Position numbers and translations under genes: made by a program. Positions 26,358-36,000 of a stretch of 64,000 nucleotides of DNA are shown here, piece after piece. Within the stretch, counting starts at the first letter, position 1; every line of letters starts with the position of its first letter. This stretch comes from UA16 sp905478895 (GTDB lineage: Bacteria > Bacteroidota > Bacteroidia > Flavobacteriales_D > Sanyastnellaceae): the NCBI GenBank assembly GCA_943788495.1, contig CALSQO010000001.1, positions 620,001 through 684,000 of the forward strand, in the 5' to 3' direction. Under the pieces are notes generated by a model. The model saw only the letters and a list, made by a program, of their open reading frames with translations, had not been told where the DNA came from and made no database searches.

Positions 26358-26909
26358 ATGAGTGATATCGAAAAAAAGTGGTACGTCGTCCGAGCAATCA
26401 GTGGCCAAGAGAAGAAGATCAAAGATGTTCTCGAAGCTGAGATTGCGGCAGAAGGCCTTCAAGATTACGTAGGTCAGATTTTGATCCCCGTAGAGAAGGT
26501 GTTTCAAATTCGCAATGGAAAGAAGGTGAGCAAGGAGCGAAACCTATTTCCAGGCTACATCTATTTGGAAGCAGCTTTGGTGGGTGAGGTTCCACACGTA
26601 GTGAGAGCTACAACAGGAGTGATTGGTTTCTTGGGTGCCGAGAAGCGGGGAGAACCCCTCGCGGTTCGACAGAATGAAATCAATCGAATTTTGGGTGTGA
26701 TCGATGACATGGCGGATACAGAAGAGGACATCAACATTCCGTACAAAGCTGGCGAGTTGGTCAAAGTGACGGATGGACCATTCAACGGATTCAATGGTAG
26801 CATTGAAGAAGTGAATGAAGAAAAGAAGAAATTAAAAGTGATGGTCAAAATCTTCGGGCGTAAAACACCTGTAGAGTTGGGCTATTTACAAGTTGAAAAA
26901 GAGATTTAA
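26358..26909 (+). CDS. nusG: transcription termination/antitermination factor NusG
   Basis: Binds the RNA polymerase clamp and raises processivity; also couples polymerase to ribosome or Rho. 183 residues: the NGN domain (KWYVVRAISGQEKKI..., RNLFPGYIYLEA) and a C-terminal KOW domain (GELVKVTDGPFNGFNGSIEEV). The start is ATG 26358; an in-frame GTG at 26346 is possible. It follows secE by 21 bp, the standard order. Confidence 0.96.
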   Translation: MSDIEKKWYVVRAISGQEKKIKDVLEAEIAAEGLQDYVGQILIPVEKVFQIRNGKKVSKERNLFPGYIYLEAALVGEVPHVVRATTGVIGFLGAEKRGEPLAVRQNEINRILGVIDDMADTEEDINIPYKAGELVKVTDGPFNGFNGSIEEVNEEKKKLKVMVKIFGRKTPVELGYLQVEKEI

Positions 26910-26914
26910 ACCAG

Positions 26915-26978
26915 GAACAGACAGCCTTCATCGCAATGTCCATAAATGCTTCCCATTTGTGCTTGTTAAGGACTGTTC
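26915..26978 (+). promoter_or_regulatory. candidate rplKA leader element
   Basis: In the 83-bp gap before rplK, GAACAG (26915-26920) is complementary to CTGTTC (26973-26978), enclosing an unpaired stretch of 52 nt. In other bacteria the rplK-rplA mRNA leader binds ribosomal protein L1 for autogenous repression. This could serve that purpose, but the pairing is short and the L1 motif was not confirmed. Confidence 0.25.
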
Positions 26979-26992
26979 ATTATAAATGACCA

Positions 26993-27430
26993 ATGGCTAA
27001 AGAAGTAGCTGGACTCATTAAACTGCAAATCAGAGGTGGCGCTGCCAACCCTGCACCTCCTGTTGGACCGGCTCTCGGTGCAAAAGGGGTGAATATCATG
27101 GAATTCTGCAAGCAATTCAACGGCAGAACCCAAGATAAGGCTGGCAAAGTTTGCCCTGTTACGATCACGGTCTACAGTGACAAATCATTCGAGTTTGTCA
27201 TCAAGACACCACCTGCCGCGGTGCAGTTGATGGAAGCCGCCAAATTAAAAGGCGGTTCTCCTGAACCCAACCGTATCAAGAAAGGAAAGGTGACTTGGGA
27301 CCAAGTTCGCACTATTGCAGAAGACAAGATGCCCGATTTGAACTGCTTTACCGTCGAATCTGCCATGAAAATGGTAGCCGGTACTGCACGTAGCATGGGG
27401 CTTCGCGTCGACGGAACTCCTCCCTTCTAA
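26993..27430 (+). CDS. rplK: 50S ribosomal protein uL11
   Basis: 145 residues: N-terminal domain with LQIRGGAANPAPPVGPALG and MEFCKQFNGRTQ, C-terminal RNA-binding domain ending KMVAGTARSMGLRVDG. It forms the GTPase-associated centre with L10-L12 and is needed for stringent factor response. First gene of rplK-rplA-rplJ-rplL. Confidence 0.98.
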   Translation: MAKEVAGLIKLQIRGGAANPAPPVGPALGAKGVNIMEFCKQFNGRTQDKAGKVCPVTITVYSDKSFEFVIKTPPAAVQLMEAAKLKGGSPEPNRIKKGKVTWDQVRTIAEDKMPDLNCFTVESAMKMVAGTARSMGLRVDGTPPF

Positions 27431-27448
27431 CGTCAATAATTGCGCAAA

Positions 27449-28144
27449 ATGGGACAATTAACAAAGAACCAGAAAGCTATCGCTGGAAAGGTTGAACCAG
27501 AAAAAGTGTATTCACTTACCGAAGCTTCGTCTTTGGTGAAAGAATGCTCTACCGTAAAGTTCGACGCAACAGTGGATTTAGCTGTGCGACTCGGAGTAGA
27601 CCCACGAAAGGCGAACCAAATGGTTCGCGGAACGGTTTCCCTTCCACACGGAACGGGAAAGTCGATCAAGGTATTGGTGCTTTGCAACCCTGACAAAGAG
27701 CAGGATGCAAAAGATGCCGGTGCTGATTTCGTAGGACTTGACGAGTACATTGACAAGATCAAGGGCGGCTGGACCGACATTGATGTAATTATTACCACTC
27801 CACAAGTGATGGGTAAGGTGGGTGCGTTGGGACGTGTTCTCGGTCCACGAGGACTTATGCCCAACCCCAAATCCGGAACCGTGACGATGGATGTTGGCAA
27901 GGCTGTACAAGATGTAAAGGCTGGAAAGATTGATTTCAAAGTTGATAAATATGGAATCATTCACGCTTCAGTGGGAAAAGTTTCTTTCGATGCTAAGAAG
28001 TTGGAGGAGAATGCAGCAGAGGTCTTAACGACCTTGATGCGTTTGAAGCCAGCCTCTGCGAAAGGAGCTTACATGGAGAGCATCTCATTGAGCTCAACCA
28101 TGGGCCCAGGAATCTTGGTAGATCAGAAATCGGTAACTGCTTAA
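27449..28144 (+). CDS. rplA: 50S ribosomal protein uL1
   Basis: 231 residues. Segments KFDATVDLAVRLGVDPRKANQ, MGKVGALGRVLGPRGLMPNPK and GTVTMDVGKAV mark uL1. It forms the mobile L1 stalk that guides E-site tRNA and commonly represses its own operon. The ATG at 27449 is taken over an in-frame TTG at 27440. 18 bp after rplK. Confidence 0.97.
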   Translation: MGQLTKNQKAIAGKVEPEKVYSLTEASSLVKECSTVKFDATVDLAVRLGVDPRKANQMVRGTVSLPHGTGKSIKVLVLCNPDKEQDAKDAGADFVGLDEYIDKIKGGWTDIDVIITTPQVMGKVGALGRVLGPRGLMPNPKSGTVTMDVGKAVQDVKAGKIDFKVDKYGIIHASVGKVSFDAKKLEENAAEVLTTLMRLKPASAKGAYMESISLSSTMGPGILVDQKSVTA

Positions 28145-28155
28145 CCTAACGAATC

Positions 28156-28680
28156 ATGACTCGACAAGAAAAAGACCAGTTGATTGATGAATTGACGCAG
28201 GTATTGCAGGAGAAGAATGTGTTGTACCTCACGGATGCCTCTGGGCTTGACGCTGAGGCCACCACACTTTTGCGCCGTGAAAGTTTCAAAAACAACATCA
28301 CCGTGCGTGTTGTGAAGAATACCCTTCTTCGCAAAGCCATGGAGCGTGTTGAAGAAAAGAACTTCGAGGAGTTGTATGGTTCCATGGTGGGACAAACAGC
28401 TTTGATGACAGGTGATATTGGCAACGGGCCAGCTCGCTTGATCAAGGAGTTCAATAAGAAACACGATATGCCAGTCCTCAAAGCAGCTTACGTAGAAGAA
28501 GCCTGTTATGTAGGAGCTGACCAATTAGAAGCTTTGACCTCGATCAAGTCGAAGGAAGAGCTCATTGGTGAGATTGTTACTTTGTTGCAGTCCCCAGCGA
28601 AAAACGTTGTGGGTGCCTTGCAATCTGGAGGCAATACCCTATCCGGTTTGGTCAAAGCCTTGGAATCCCGAGGTGCTTGA
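28156..28680 (+). CDS. rplJ: 50S ribosomal protein uL10
   Basis: 174 residues. N-terminal rRNA-binding domain (VLYLTDASGLDAEATTLLRR, VVKNTLLRKAM) and a C-terminal helix that binds L7/L12 dimers. Only 11 bp separate it from rplA, so there is no room for the long rplJL autoregulatory leader of E. coli; any L10 control must act differently. Confidence 0.96.
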   Translation: MTRQEKDQLIDELTQVLQEKNVLYLTDASGLDAEATTLLRRESFKNNITVRVVKNTLLRKAMERVEEKNFEELYGSMVGQTALMTGDIGNGPARLIKEFNKKHDMPVLKAAYVEEACYVGADQLEALTSIKSKEELIGEIVTLLQSPAKNVVGALQSGGNTLSGLVKALESRGA

Positions 28681-28723
28681 CACTTTTTAAATAATCTAGA
28701 AATTAATCATTCAATCAACAATC

Positions 28724-29104
28724 ATGGCTGATTTGAACAAAATGGCAGAAGAGCTTGTAAACCTCACCGTTAAAGAGGTAAACGAACTCGCCACAATCTT
28801 GAAAGACGAACACGGCATTGAGCCAGCTGCAGCTGCAGTTGCTGTAGCCGCAGGCCCTGGGGCCGGTGGAGACGGTGCTGGTGCTGAAGAGAAGTCTGAA
28901 TTTGATGTAATCCTTACTGCTCCCGGTGGAGCTAAGCTTGCAGTTGTGAAGGCAGTGAAAGAACTCACTGGTCTTGGCTTGAAAGAAGCCAAGGAAATCG
29001 TCGACAATGCTCCAGGTCCTGTGAAGGAGGGAGTTGCGAAGGACGAAGCCGAAGCACTCAAAAAGCAGCTTGAAGAAGCCGGTGCAGAAGTTGAGCTTAA
29101 GTAA
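28724..29104 (+). CDS. rplL: 50S ribosomal protein bL12
   Basis: 126 residues: N-terminal dimerisation helix, a flexible Ala/Gly-rich hinge (about 38-55), and the C-terminal factor-binding domain (FDVILTAPGGAKLAVVKAVK, GLGLKEAKEIVDNAP). Multiple copies recruit translation GTPases. Followed by a strong hairpin before rpoB. Confidence 0.97.
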   Translation: MADLNKMAEELVNLTVKEVNELATILKDEHGIEPAAAAVAVAAGPGAGGDGAGAEEKSEFDVILTAPGGAKLAVVKAVKELTGLGLKEAKEIVDNAPGPVKEGVAKDEAEALKKQLEEAGAEVELK

Positions 29105-29124
29105 GCCCATACTTTAACCTTCTT

Positions 29125-29165
29125 AGGTCCAGGTGGGGAAGCAGGTTCCCCACCCGGACTTTTTG
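29125..29165 (+). terminator. attenuator or terminator between rplL and rpoB
   Basis: Long stem: GGTGGGGAA (29132-29140) with TTCCCCACC (29146-29154), extended across one mismatch by GTCC/GGAC, then T5. In E. coli a partial terminator at this same junction lowers rpoBC relative to ribosomal proteins; the same role is likely here. Confidence 0.85.
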
Positions 29166-29223
29166 TGCTTTTGCCTGAACCTGCATCCAACTCGCCTGTT
29201 TCCACTCTAGAACTCATACCACC

Positions 29224-32200
29224 ATGACTCTGGTGAAACCAAATACTACGGAACGGATCAGCTTCTCCTCAGTGGAGCTGCCGTTATCACGACCTGATTT
29301 TCTGGACATCCAATTGCGATCGTTCCAGGAGTTTTTTCAACTTGAGACAAACCCTGAAAACAGAGAATCTGAAGGCCTCTTTAAGGTTTTTAGTGAGAAT
29401 TTTCCGATCACTGATACACGGAATCAATTCGTTCTGGAATTCTTGGACTATTTTGTGGATCCCCCACGTTACTCGATCAACGAATGCATCGAACGTGGTC
29501 TCACATACAGTGTCCCGCTCAAGGCAAAACTGAAGCTTTATTGCACAGACCCTGAGCACGAGGATTTTGAAACCATTGTTCAAGACGTTTACCTCGGCAC
29601 GATTCCTTACATGACTCCTCAAGGGTCGTTCGTAGTGAATGGAGCTGAGCGTGTAATCGTCAACCAACTGCACCGTTCTCCGGGCGTGTTCTTCGGCCAA
29701 AGCCGACACGCGAATGGAACAAAACTTTACAGTGCCCGAATTATACCATTCAAAGGGTCCTGGATTGAATTTGCGACGGACATTAACAGTGTCATGTACG
29801 CATACATCGATCGAAAGAAAAAATTACCGGTGACAACGCTTTTGCGTGCTATCGGTTTCGAAACGGATCGTGATATTTTGGATATTTTCAACTTGGCTGA
29901 CGAGTTGAAGGTGACCAAAACAGGACTTAAGCGTGCCATAGGGCGTCGCCTGGCTGCACGTGTTTTGAAGACATGGGTAGAGGATTTCGTGGATGAGGAT
30001 ACGGGTGAGGTTGTGAGCATTGAGCGAAATGAAGTGGTCTTGGATCGTGAAACAATTTTGGAGAAAGAGCACCTCGAATTAATTCAGGATTCAGGCGCCA
30101 AAACCATTATTCTGCACAAAGAAGACATCAACCAGTCGGATTACGCCATCATATACAACACGCTTCAAAAGGATAGCTCCAACTCGGAGAAGGAGGCTGT
30201 TGAATACATTTACCGACAACTTCGAAACGCCGAGCCACCAGATTTGGACACAGCGCGCGGTGTAATTGATAAGCTGTTCTTTTCAGAGCAACGGTATGAT
30301 TTGGGAGAGGTGGGTCGTTTCCGAATCAATCGCAAACTGAACATCCAAGAAGATGTTCAGAATCGCACGCTGACGAAGGATGACATTCTTCTCATCATCA
30401 AGTACTTGCTTGATTTGGTCAACTCAAATGCGGATGTCGACGACATTGACCACTTGTCGAATCGTCGTATCCGAACAGTTGGAGAGCAACTCTACAGTCA
30501 ATTTGGTGTTGGTTTGGCGCGAATGGCGCGGACCATCCGGGAGCGAATGAACGTTCGTGACAACGAGGTCTTTACGCCGACGGACTTGATCAATGCGAAG
30601 ACACTGAGCTCGGTCATCAATAGCTTCTTCGGTACGAACCAATTGTCGCAGTTCATGGATCAAACCAATCCATTGAGCGAGGTTACCCACAAACGACGAA
30701 TTTCGGCACTCGGACCAGGCGGACTATCCCGTGAGCGGGCCGGATTTGAGGTTCGTGACGTGCACTACACGCACTACGGTCGACTTTGCACGATTGAGAC
30801 GCCGGAGGGACCAAACATTGGCTTGATCAGCTCCTTGTGTGTCTATGCGAAGGTGAACCGATTGGGCTTCATCGAAACTCCGTATCGGAAGGTCCAGGAT
30901 GGGAAAGTTTCGACGGATCCAAAAGACGTCATCTACCTATCCGCAGAAGACGAAGATTCAAACTTGATTGCCCAGGCAAATGCTCCTGTTTCAAAAGACG
31001 GTGCTTTTACGAATGATATCGTAAAGGCGAGATTGGAAGGAGACTTCCCGCAGGTGGCACCGGATCAGCTGCATTATATGGATGTAGCCCCGAACCAAAT
31101 TGCATCCATCGCAGCCTCATTGATTCCGTTTTTGGAGCATGATGATGCGAACCGTGCCTTGATGGGATCAAACATGATGCGTCAAGCGGTTCCGTTGATG
31201 AAGCCTGCAGCGCCAATTGTTGGCACTGGACTTGAGCAGTCCGTCGCAGAGGATTCTCGAATCTTGATGCGGGCGGAGGCAGACGGTACAATCGAGTTTG
31301 TGGATGCAAACGAAATTCACATCAAGTATACCATGGATGAAATGGACGAGCTGGTCTCGTTTGAGGACGCTGTGAATGTTCTTGAAATCCCGAAATTCCG
31401 CAGAACGAATCAGGGCACTTGCATGAATTTGAAACCCCTTGTTCAAAAGGGTGACGTTGTGCATGCCGGCCAAGTATTGGTCGATGGTTACTCCACTGAC
31501 AAAGGGGAGTTGGCGTTGGGACAAAACATGCGCGTAGCTTTCATGCCATGGAATGGTTACAACTTTGAGGACGCAATTGTGATCAATGAGCGTGTTGTCC
31601 GAGAAGATATCTTTACGTCACTCCATGTCGACGAATACGTCCTCGAGGTGCGTGATACCAAGCGAGGAGTGGAAGAGTTGACGAGTGACATCCCGAACGT
31701 CAGCGAGGAGGCAACGAGTGATCTCGACGAGCACGGATTGATTCGAATTGGAGCGGAAGTCAAAGAGGGCGATATCCTGATCGGAAAAATCACCCCGAAA
31801 GGCGAGTCCGATCCTAGTCCAGAAGAAAAGCTCTTGCGAGCCATTTTCGGTGACAAAGCGGGTGATGTGAAAGATGCATCATTGAAAATGCCTCCATCGG
31901 GCCAGGGTGTTGTCATCGAGAAGAAATTGTTCTCACGTGCCATCAAGGATCGAAAATCCAAAGCTGCTGACAAGGCTGTCTTGGAGTCCATCGATAAAGA
32001 ATTTGACGTTGAGGCAGCAGGATTGAAAAAGGTGTTGGTAGAGAAGCTGATGAAGCTTGTCGGAGGCAAGGTTTGCCAAGGCGTCAACAACTACTACAAG
32101 GAAGAGCAGGTCAAGAAGGGAGTGAAGTTCACTCAGAAAATCTTGAACAGCTTGGATTACTTGACAATCAACAGCGATGGTTGGGTCCGAGATGAAGACA

Positions 32201-33042
32201 ACAGCAGGTTGGTGCGACGAGTGGTTCACAATTACCACTTGAAGTACAACGACATCCTTGGAGCATACAAGCGCCGGAAATTCCAGGTTACCGTTGGAGA
32301 CGAGTTGCCAACGGGCATCGTCAAATTGGCCAAAGTCTATGTTGCTAAGAAGCGTAAGCTGAAGGTGGGTGACAAGATGGCAGGCCGCCACGGTAACAAA
32401 GGAATCGTAGCAAAAATTGTTCGTCAAGAAGACATGCCATTCCTTGAGGATGGGACTCCTGTGGATATCGTATTGAATCCGCTGGGCGTTCCGTCTCGAA
32501 TGAACTTAGGACAAATCTATGAGACGGTTCTTGGTTGGGCAGGTCAGAACTTGGGACGCACCTATGCGACTCCCATTTTTGATGGAGCCACCTTGGAGCA
32601 AATCACAGAAATCACCAATGAGGCAGGCGTCCCCGAATGCGGCGTGACATACCTGCACGATGGAGGTACGGGTGAACGATTTGACCAGCCGGCAACAGTG
32701 GGAATCATTTACATGATCAAACTAAGCCACATGGTTGACGACAAAATGCACGCGCGTTCCATTGGACCTTACTCGTTAATAACCCAGCAACCACTGGGAG
32801 GTAAGGCACAATTTGGAGGCCAGCGTTTTGGAGAGATGGAAGTCTGGGCGTTGGAAGCGTTTGGTGCAGCGAACATCTTGCAAGAGATTCTCACTGTCAA
32901 ATCAGATGACGTCAACGGCCGCGCTCGTGCATACGAGTCCATCGTTAAGGGGGAAAACATGCCGACACCAGGTATCCCTGAGTCTTTCAATGTCTTGCTC
33001 CACGAATTACGTGGATTGGGACTGACTGTTTCTTTAGATTGA
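29224..33042 (+). CDS. rpoB: DNA-directed RNA polymerase subunit beta
   Basis: Catalytic core subunit, 1272 residues, full length. The rifampicin pocket (about residues 470-500: LSQFMDQTNPLSEVTHKRRI, SALGPGGLSRER) carries the sensitive-type Asp, His and Ser at the positions of E. coli 516, 526 and 531. Other landmarks are IETPEGPNIGLI, GDKMAGRHGNKGIV and the C-terminal QPLGGKAQFGGQRFGEMEVWAL. It is followed by rpoC after 22 bp. Start ATG 29224. Confidence 0.98.
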   Translation: MTLVKPNTTERISFSSVELPLSRPDFLDIQLRSFQEFFQLETNPENRESEGLFKVFSENFPITDTRNQFVLEFLDYFVDPPRYSINECIERGLTYSVPLKAKLKLYCTDPEHEDFETIVQDVYLGTIPYMTPQGSFVVNGAERVIVNQLHRSPGVFFGQSRHANGTKLYSARIIPFKGSWIEFATDINSVMYAYIDRKKKLPVTTLLRAIGFETDRDILDIFNLADELKVTKTGLKRAIGRRLAARVLKTWVEDFVDEDTGEVVSIERNEVVLDRETILEKEHLELIQDSGAKTIILHKEDINQSDYAIIYNTLQKDSSNSEKEAVEYIYRQLRNAEPPDLDTARGVIDKLFFSEQRYDLGEVGRFRINRKLNIQEDVQNRTLTKDDILLIIKYLLDLVNSNADVDDIDHLSNRRIRTVGEQLYSQFGVGLARMARTIRERMNVRDNEVFTPTDLINAKTLSSVINSFFGTNQLSQFMDQTNPLSEVTHKRRISALGPGGLSRERAGFEVRDVHYTHYGRLCTIETPEGPNIGLISSLCVYAKVNRLGFIETPYRKVQDGKVSTDPKDVIYLSAEDEDSNLIAQANAPVSKDGAFTNDIVKARLEGDFPQVAPDQLHYMDVAPNQIASIAASLIPFLEHDDANRALMGSNMMRQAVPLMKPAAPIVGTGLEQSVAEDSRILMRAEADGTIEFVDANEIHIKYTMDEMDELVSFEDAVNVLEIPKFRRTNQGTCMNLKPLVQKGDVVHAGQVLVDGYSTDKGELALGQNMRVAFMPWNGYNFEDAIVINERVVREDIFTSLHVDEYVLEVRDTKRGVEELTSDIPNVSEEATSDLDEHGLIRIGAEVKEGDILIGKITPKGESDPSPEEKLLRAIFGDKAGDVKDASLKMPPSGQGVVIEKKLFSRAIKDRKSKAADKAVLESIDKEFDVEAAGLKKVLVEKLMKLVGGKVCQGVNNYYKEEQVKKGVKFTQKILNSLDYLTINSDGWVRDEDNSRLVRRVVHNYHLKYNDILGAYKRRKFQVTVGDELPTGIVKLAKVYVAKKRKLKVGDKMAGRHGNKGIVAKIVRQEDMPFLEDGTPVDIVLNPLGVPSRMNLGQIYETVLGWAGQNLGRTYATPIFDGATLEQITEITNEAGVPECGVTYLHDGGTGERFDQPATVGIIYMIKLSHMVDDKMHARSIGPYSLITQQPLGGKAQFGGQRFGEMEVWALEAFGAANILQEILTVKSDDVNGRARAYESIVKGENMPTPGIPESFNVLLHELRGLGLTVSLD

Positions 33043-33064
33043 TCACAGCATAGAACTGCCATTT

Positions 33065-36000
33065 ATGTTTCAGCAAAAACAACCCAAGCAGCTTTCGAGC
33101 GACTTCAATACCATCACCATTTCATTGGCATCGCCCGAGATGATTCTCGAGCAATCCCATGGAGAAGTGTTGAAACCAGAAACCATTAACTACCGGACGT
33201 ATAAGCCGGAACGAGATGGTTTATTCTGCGAGCGAATTTTCGGTCCTGTCAAAGACTTTGAGTGCCATTGTGGGAAATACAAGCGAATCCGATACAAGGG
33301 AATCGTTTGTGACCGATGTGGCGTTGAGGTGACGGAGAAAAAAGTGCGACGTGAGCGCATGGGGCACATACAATTGGTCGTCCCAGTGGCCCATATCTGG
33401 TATTTCAAGAGCCTACCCAATAAAATTGGTTACCTCTTGGGCATGCCTTCGAAAAAGCTCGATCAGATCATCTACTATGAGCGTTACGTAATCATTCAGC
33501 CGGGCATTGCCAAAGGTGCTGAAGATGCTGAGCTCGCCGTCAATGAATTTTTGACGGAAGAAGAGTACTTGGACATTTTGGATACCCTTCCAAAGGAAAA
33601 CCAGTACTTGGACGACAAGGATCCAAATAAATTCATCGCCAAAATGGGAGCCGAGGCGCTTCACGATATGCTGGCGAATTTGGAGCTGGACGAATTGTCC
33701 TATACACTCCGTCACTCAGCGAATACGGAGACGTCGCAACAGCGAAAGAGTGAGGCCTTGAAGCGTTTGCAGGTTGTAGAATCTTTCCGCGATGCCAACT
33801 CCCGCATCACAAACAAACCGGAATGGATGATTGTGAAGGTGGTTCCAGTGATTCCGCCCGAATTACGTCCATTGGTTCCGCTCGATGGCGGGCGTTTTGC
33901 GACTTCTGACTTGAACGATTTGTACCGACGTGTGATCATCCGGAACAACCGTTTGAAGCGTTTGGTTGAGATCAAGGCACCGGAGGTCATCTTGCGGAAT
34001 GAAAAGCGAATGTTGCAAGAGGCGGTCGACAGTTTGTTCGATAATAGCCGTAAGTCCAGTGCAGTCAAAACGGAAAGCAATCGTCCTCTAAAGTCCTTGT
34101 CAGATAGCCTGAAAGGAAAACAGGGCCGTTTCCGTCAGAATTTGCTCGGAAAGCGTGTGGATTATTCAGCACGTTCGGTCATTGTTGTTGGGCCTAGTTT
34201 GAAATTGCATGAGTGCGGTTTGCCAAAGAATATGGCGGCTGAGCTGTATAAGCCGTTCATCATTCGGAAAATGATTGAACGCGGTATCGTGAAAACGGTG
34301 AAGTCAGCGAAGAAGATTGTTGACGCCAAGGAACCGGTTGTTTGGGATATCCTCGAAAACGTGATGAAAGGACACCCGGTACTCCTCAATCGTGCACCAA
34401 CGTTGCACAGATTGGGCATCCAGGCGTTCCAGCCGAAGTTGATCGAAGGAAAGGCGATTCAGTTGCACCCATTGGCTTGTACAGCATTCAACGCTGACTT
34501 TGACGGTGACCAAATGGCTGTCCACTTGCCTCTGGGCAATGCGGCGATTCTCGAGGCGCAACTTTTGATGTTGGCTTCGCACAACATTTTGAACCCAGCG
34601 AATGGCGCTCCAATTGCAGTACCGTCTCAAGACATGGTCTTGGGCCTTTACTACATGACGAAAATTCGCAAGGGAACAAAGAACGAGCCAGTGAAGGGCG
34701 AGGGCATGGTTTGCTATTCACCAGAAGAGGTGCGCATTGCGCACCAGGAAGGCAAGCTCGAGTTACACGCGGAAATCAAGATGCGCTATGTCGATATGAA
34801 CGACGAGGCTCATTTGATCGAAACCACCTGTGGCCGGGTGCTTTTCAACGAGCATGTTCCAATCGAAGCGGGATTCATCAACGAATTGTTGACGAAGAAG
34901 TCGTTGCGTGGAATCATTGCACACGTTTTGAATTCAACCAATGTTCCACGTACGGCGCAATTCTTGGATGACATCAAAAACCTCGGTTTCTACAATGCAT
35001 TCAAAGGTGGATTGTCGTTCAACTTGAATGACGTAATCATCCCAGATGAAAAAGTCAAGTTGGTTGACGGTGCGAAGGAACAGGTAGCGGAAGTGATGGA
35101 GAACTACAACATGGGTCTCATCACTAACAATGAACGGTACAACCAGATCATTGACATTTGGACGCATACCAACTCGCGTCTCACGAACATTTTGATGGAT
35201 CGCATTGAAACGGATAAGCAAGGTTTCAACTCAATCTACATGATGATGCACTCGGGTGCACGTGGCTCGAAGGAGCAGATTCGACAGTTGTCCGGAATGC
35301 GTGGATTGATGGCAAAGCCGCAAAAGTCGTCTGCGACCGGTGGCCAAGACATCATTGAGAATCCGATTCTTTCGAACTTTAAGGAGGGACTCTCTATTTT
35401 GGAGTACTTCATTTCGACGCACGGTGCACGAAAAGGTCTTGCGGATACAGCTTTGAAAACGGCTGACGCAGGTTACTTAACCCGTCGATTGGTCGACGTA
35501 GCTCAAGACGTTATCATCACCGAACAGGATTGTTTGACGTTGCGCGGTGTTGTTGCCACGCCTTTGCGAAAGAATGATGAAATCACGGAAGGAATCGGGG
35601 ATCGAATCGTTGGGCGAACAGCCTTGAATGATGTCGAGCATCCGAAGACGGGTGAGATCATGATCGCGGGTGGCGAAGAAATTAACTTCAACACGGCAAT
35701 GGCCATTGAAGAAGCAGGAATCGATGAAGTTGAAGTGCGCTCCGTGTTGACGTGCGAAACCATGTCGGGTGTGTGCGTGAAATGCTACGGAAAAAACTTG
35801 GCTACGTCACGAACAGTTCAAGTGGGTGAGGCCGTGGGTGTTATTGCTGCACAGTCCATTGGTGAGCCAGGAACGCAGTTGACACTGAGAACTTTCCACG
35901 TAGGTGGTACGGCTTCGAAAATCTCTGATGACAATGACATCAAAGTGAAATTTGATGGTGTGGTCGAAATCGACGATTTGCGAGAAGTGTCACGAGTGAA

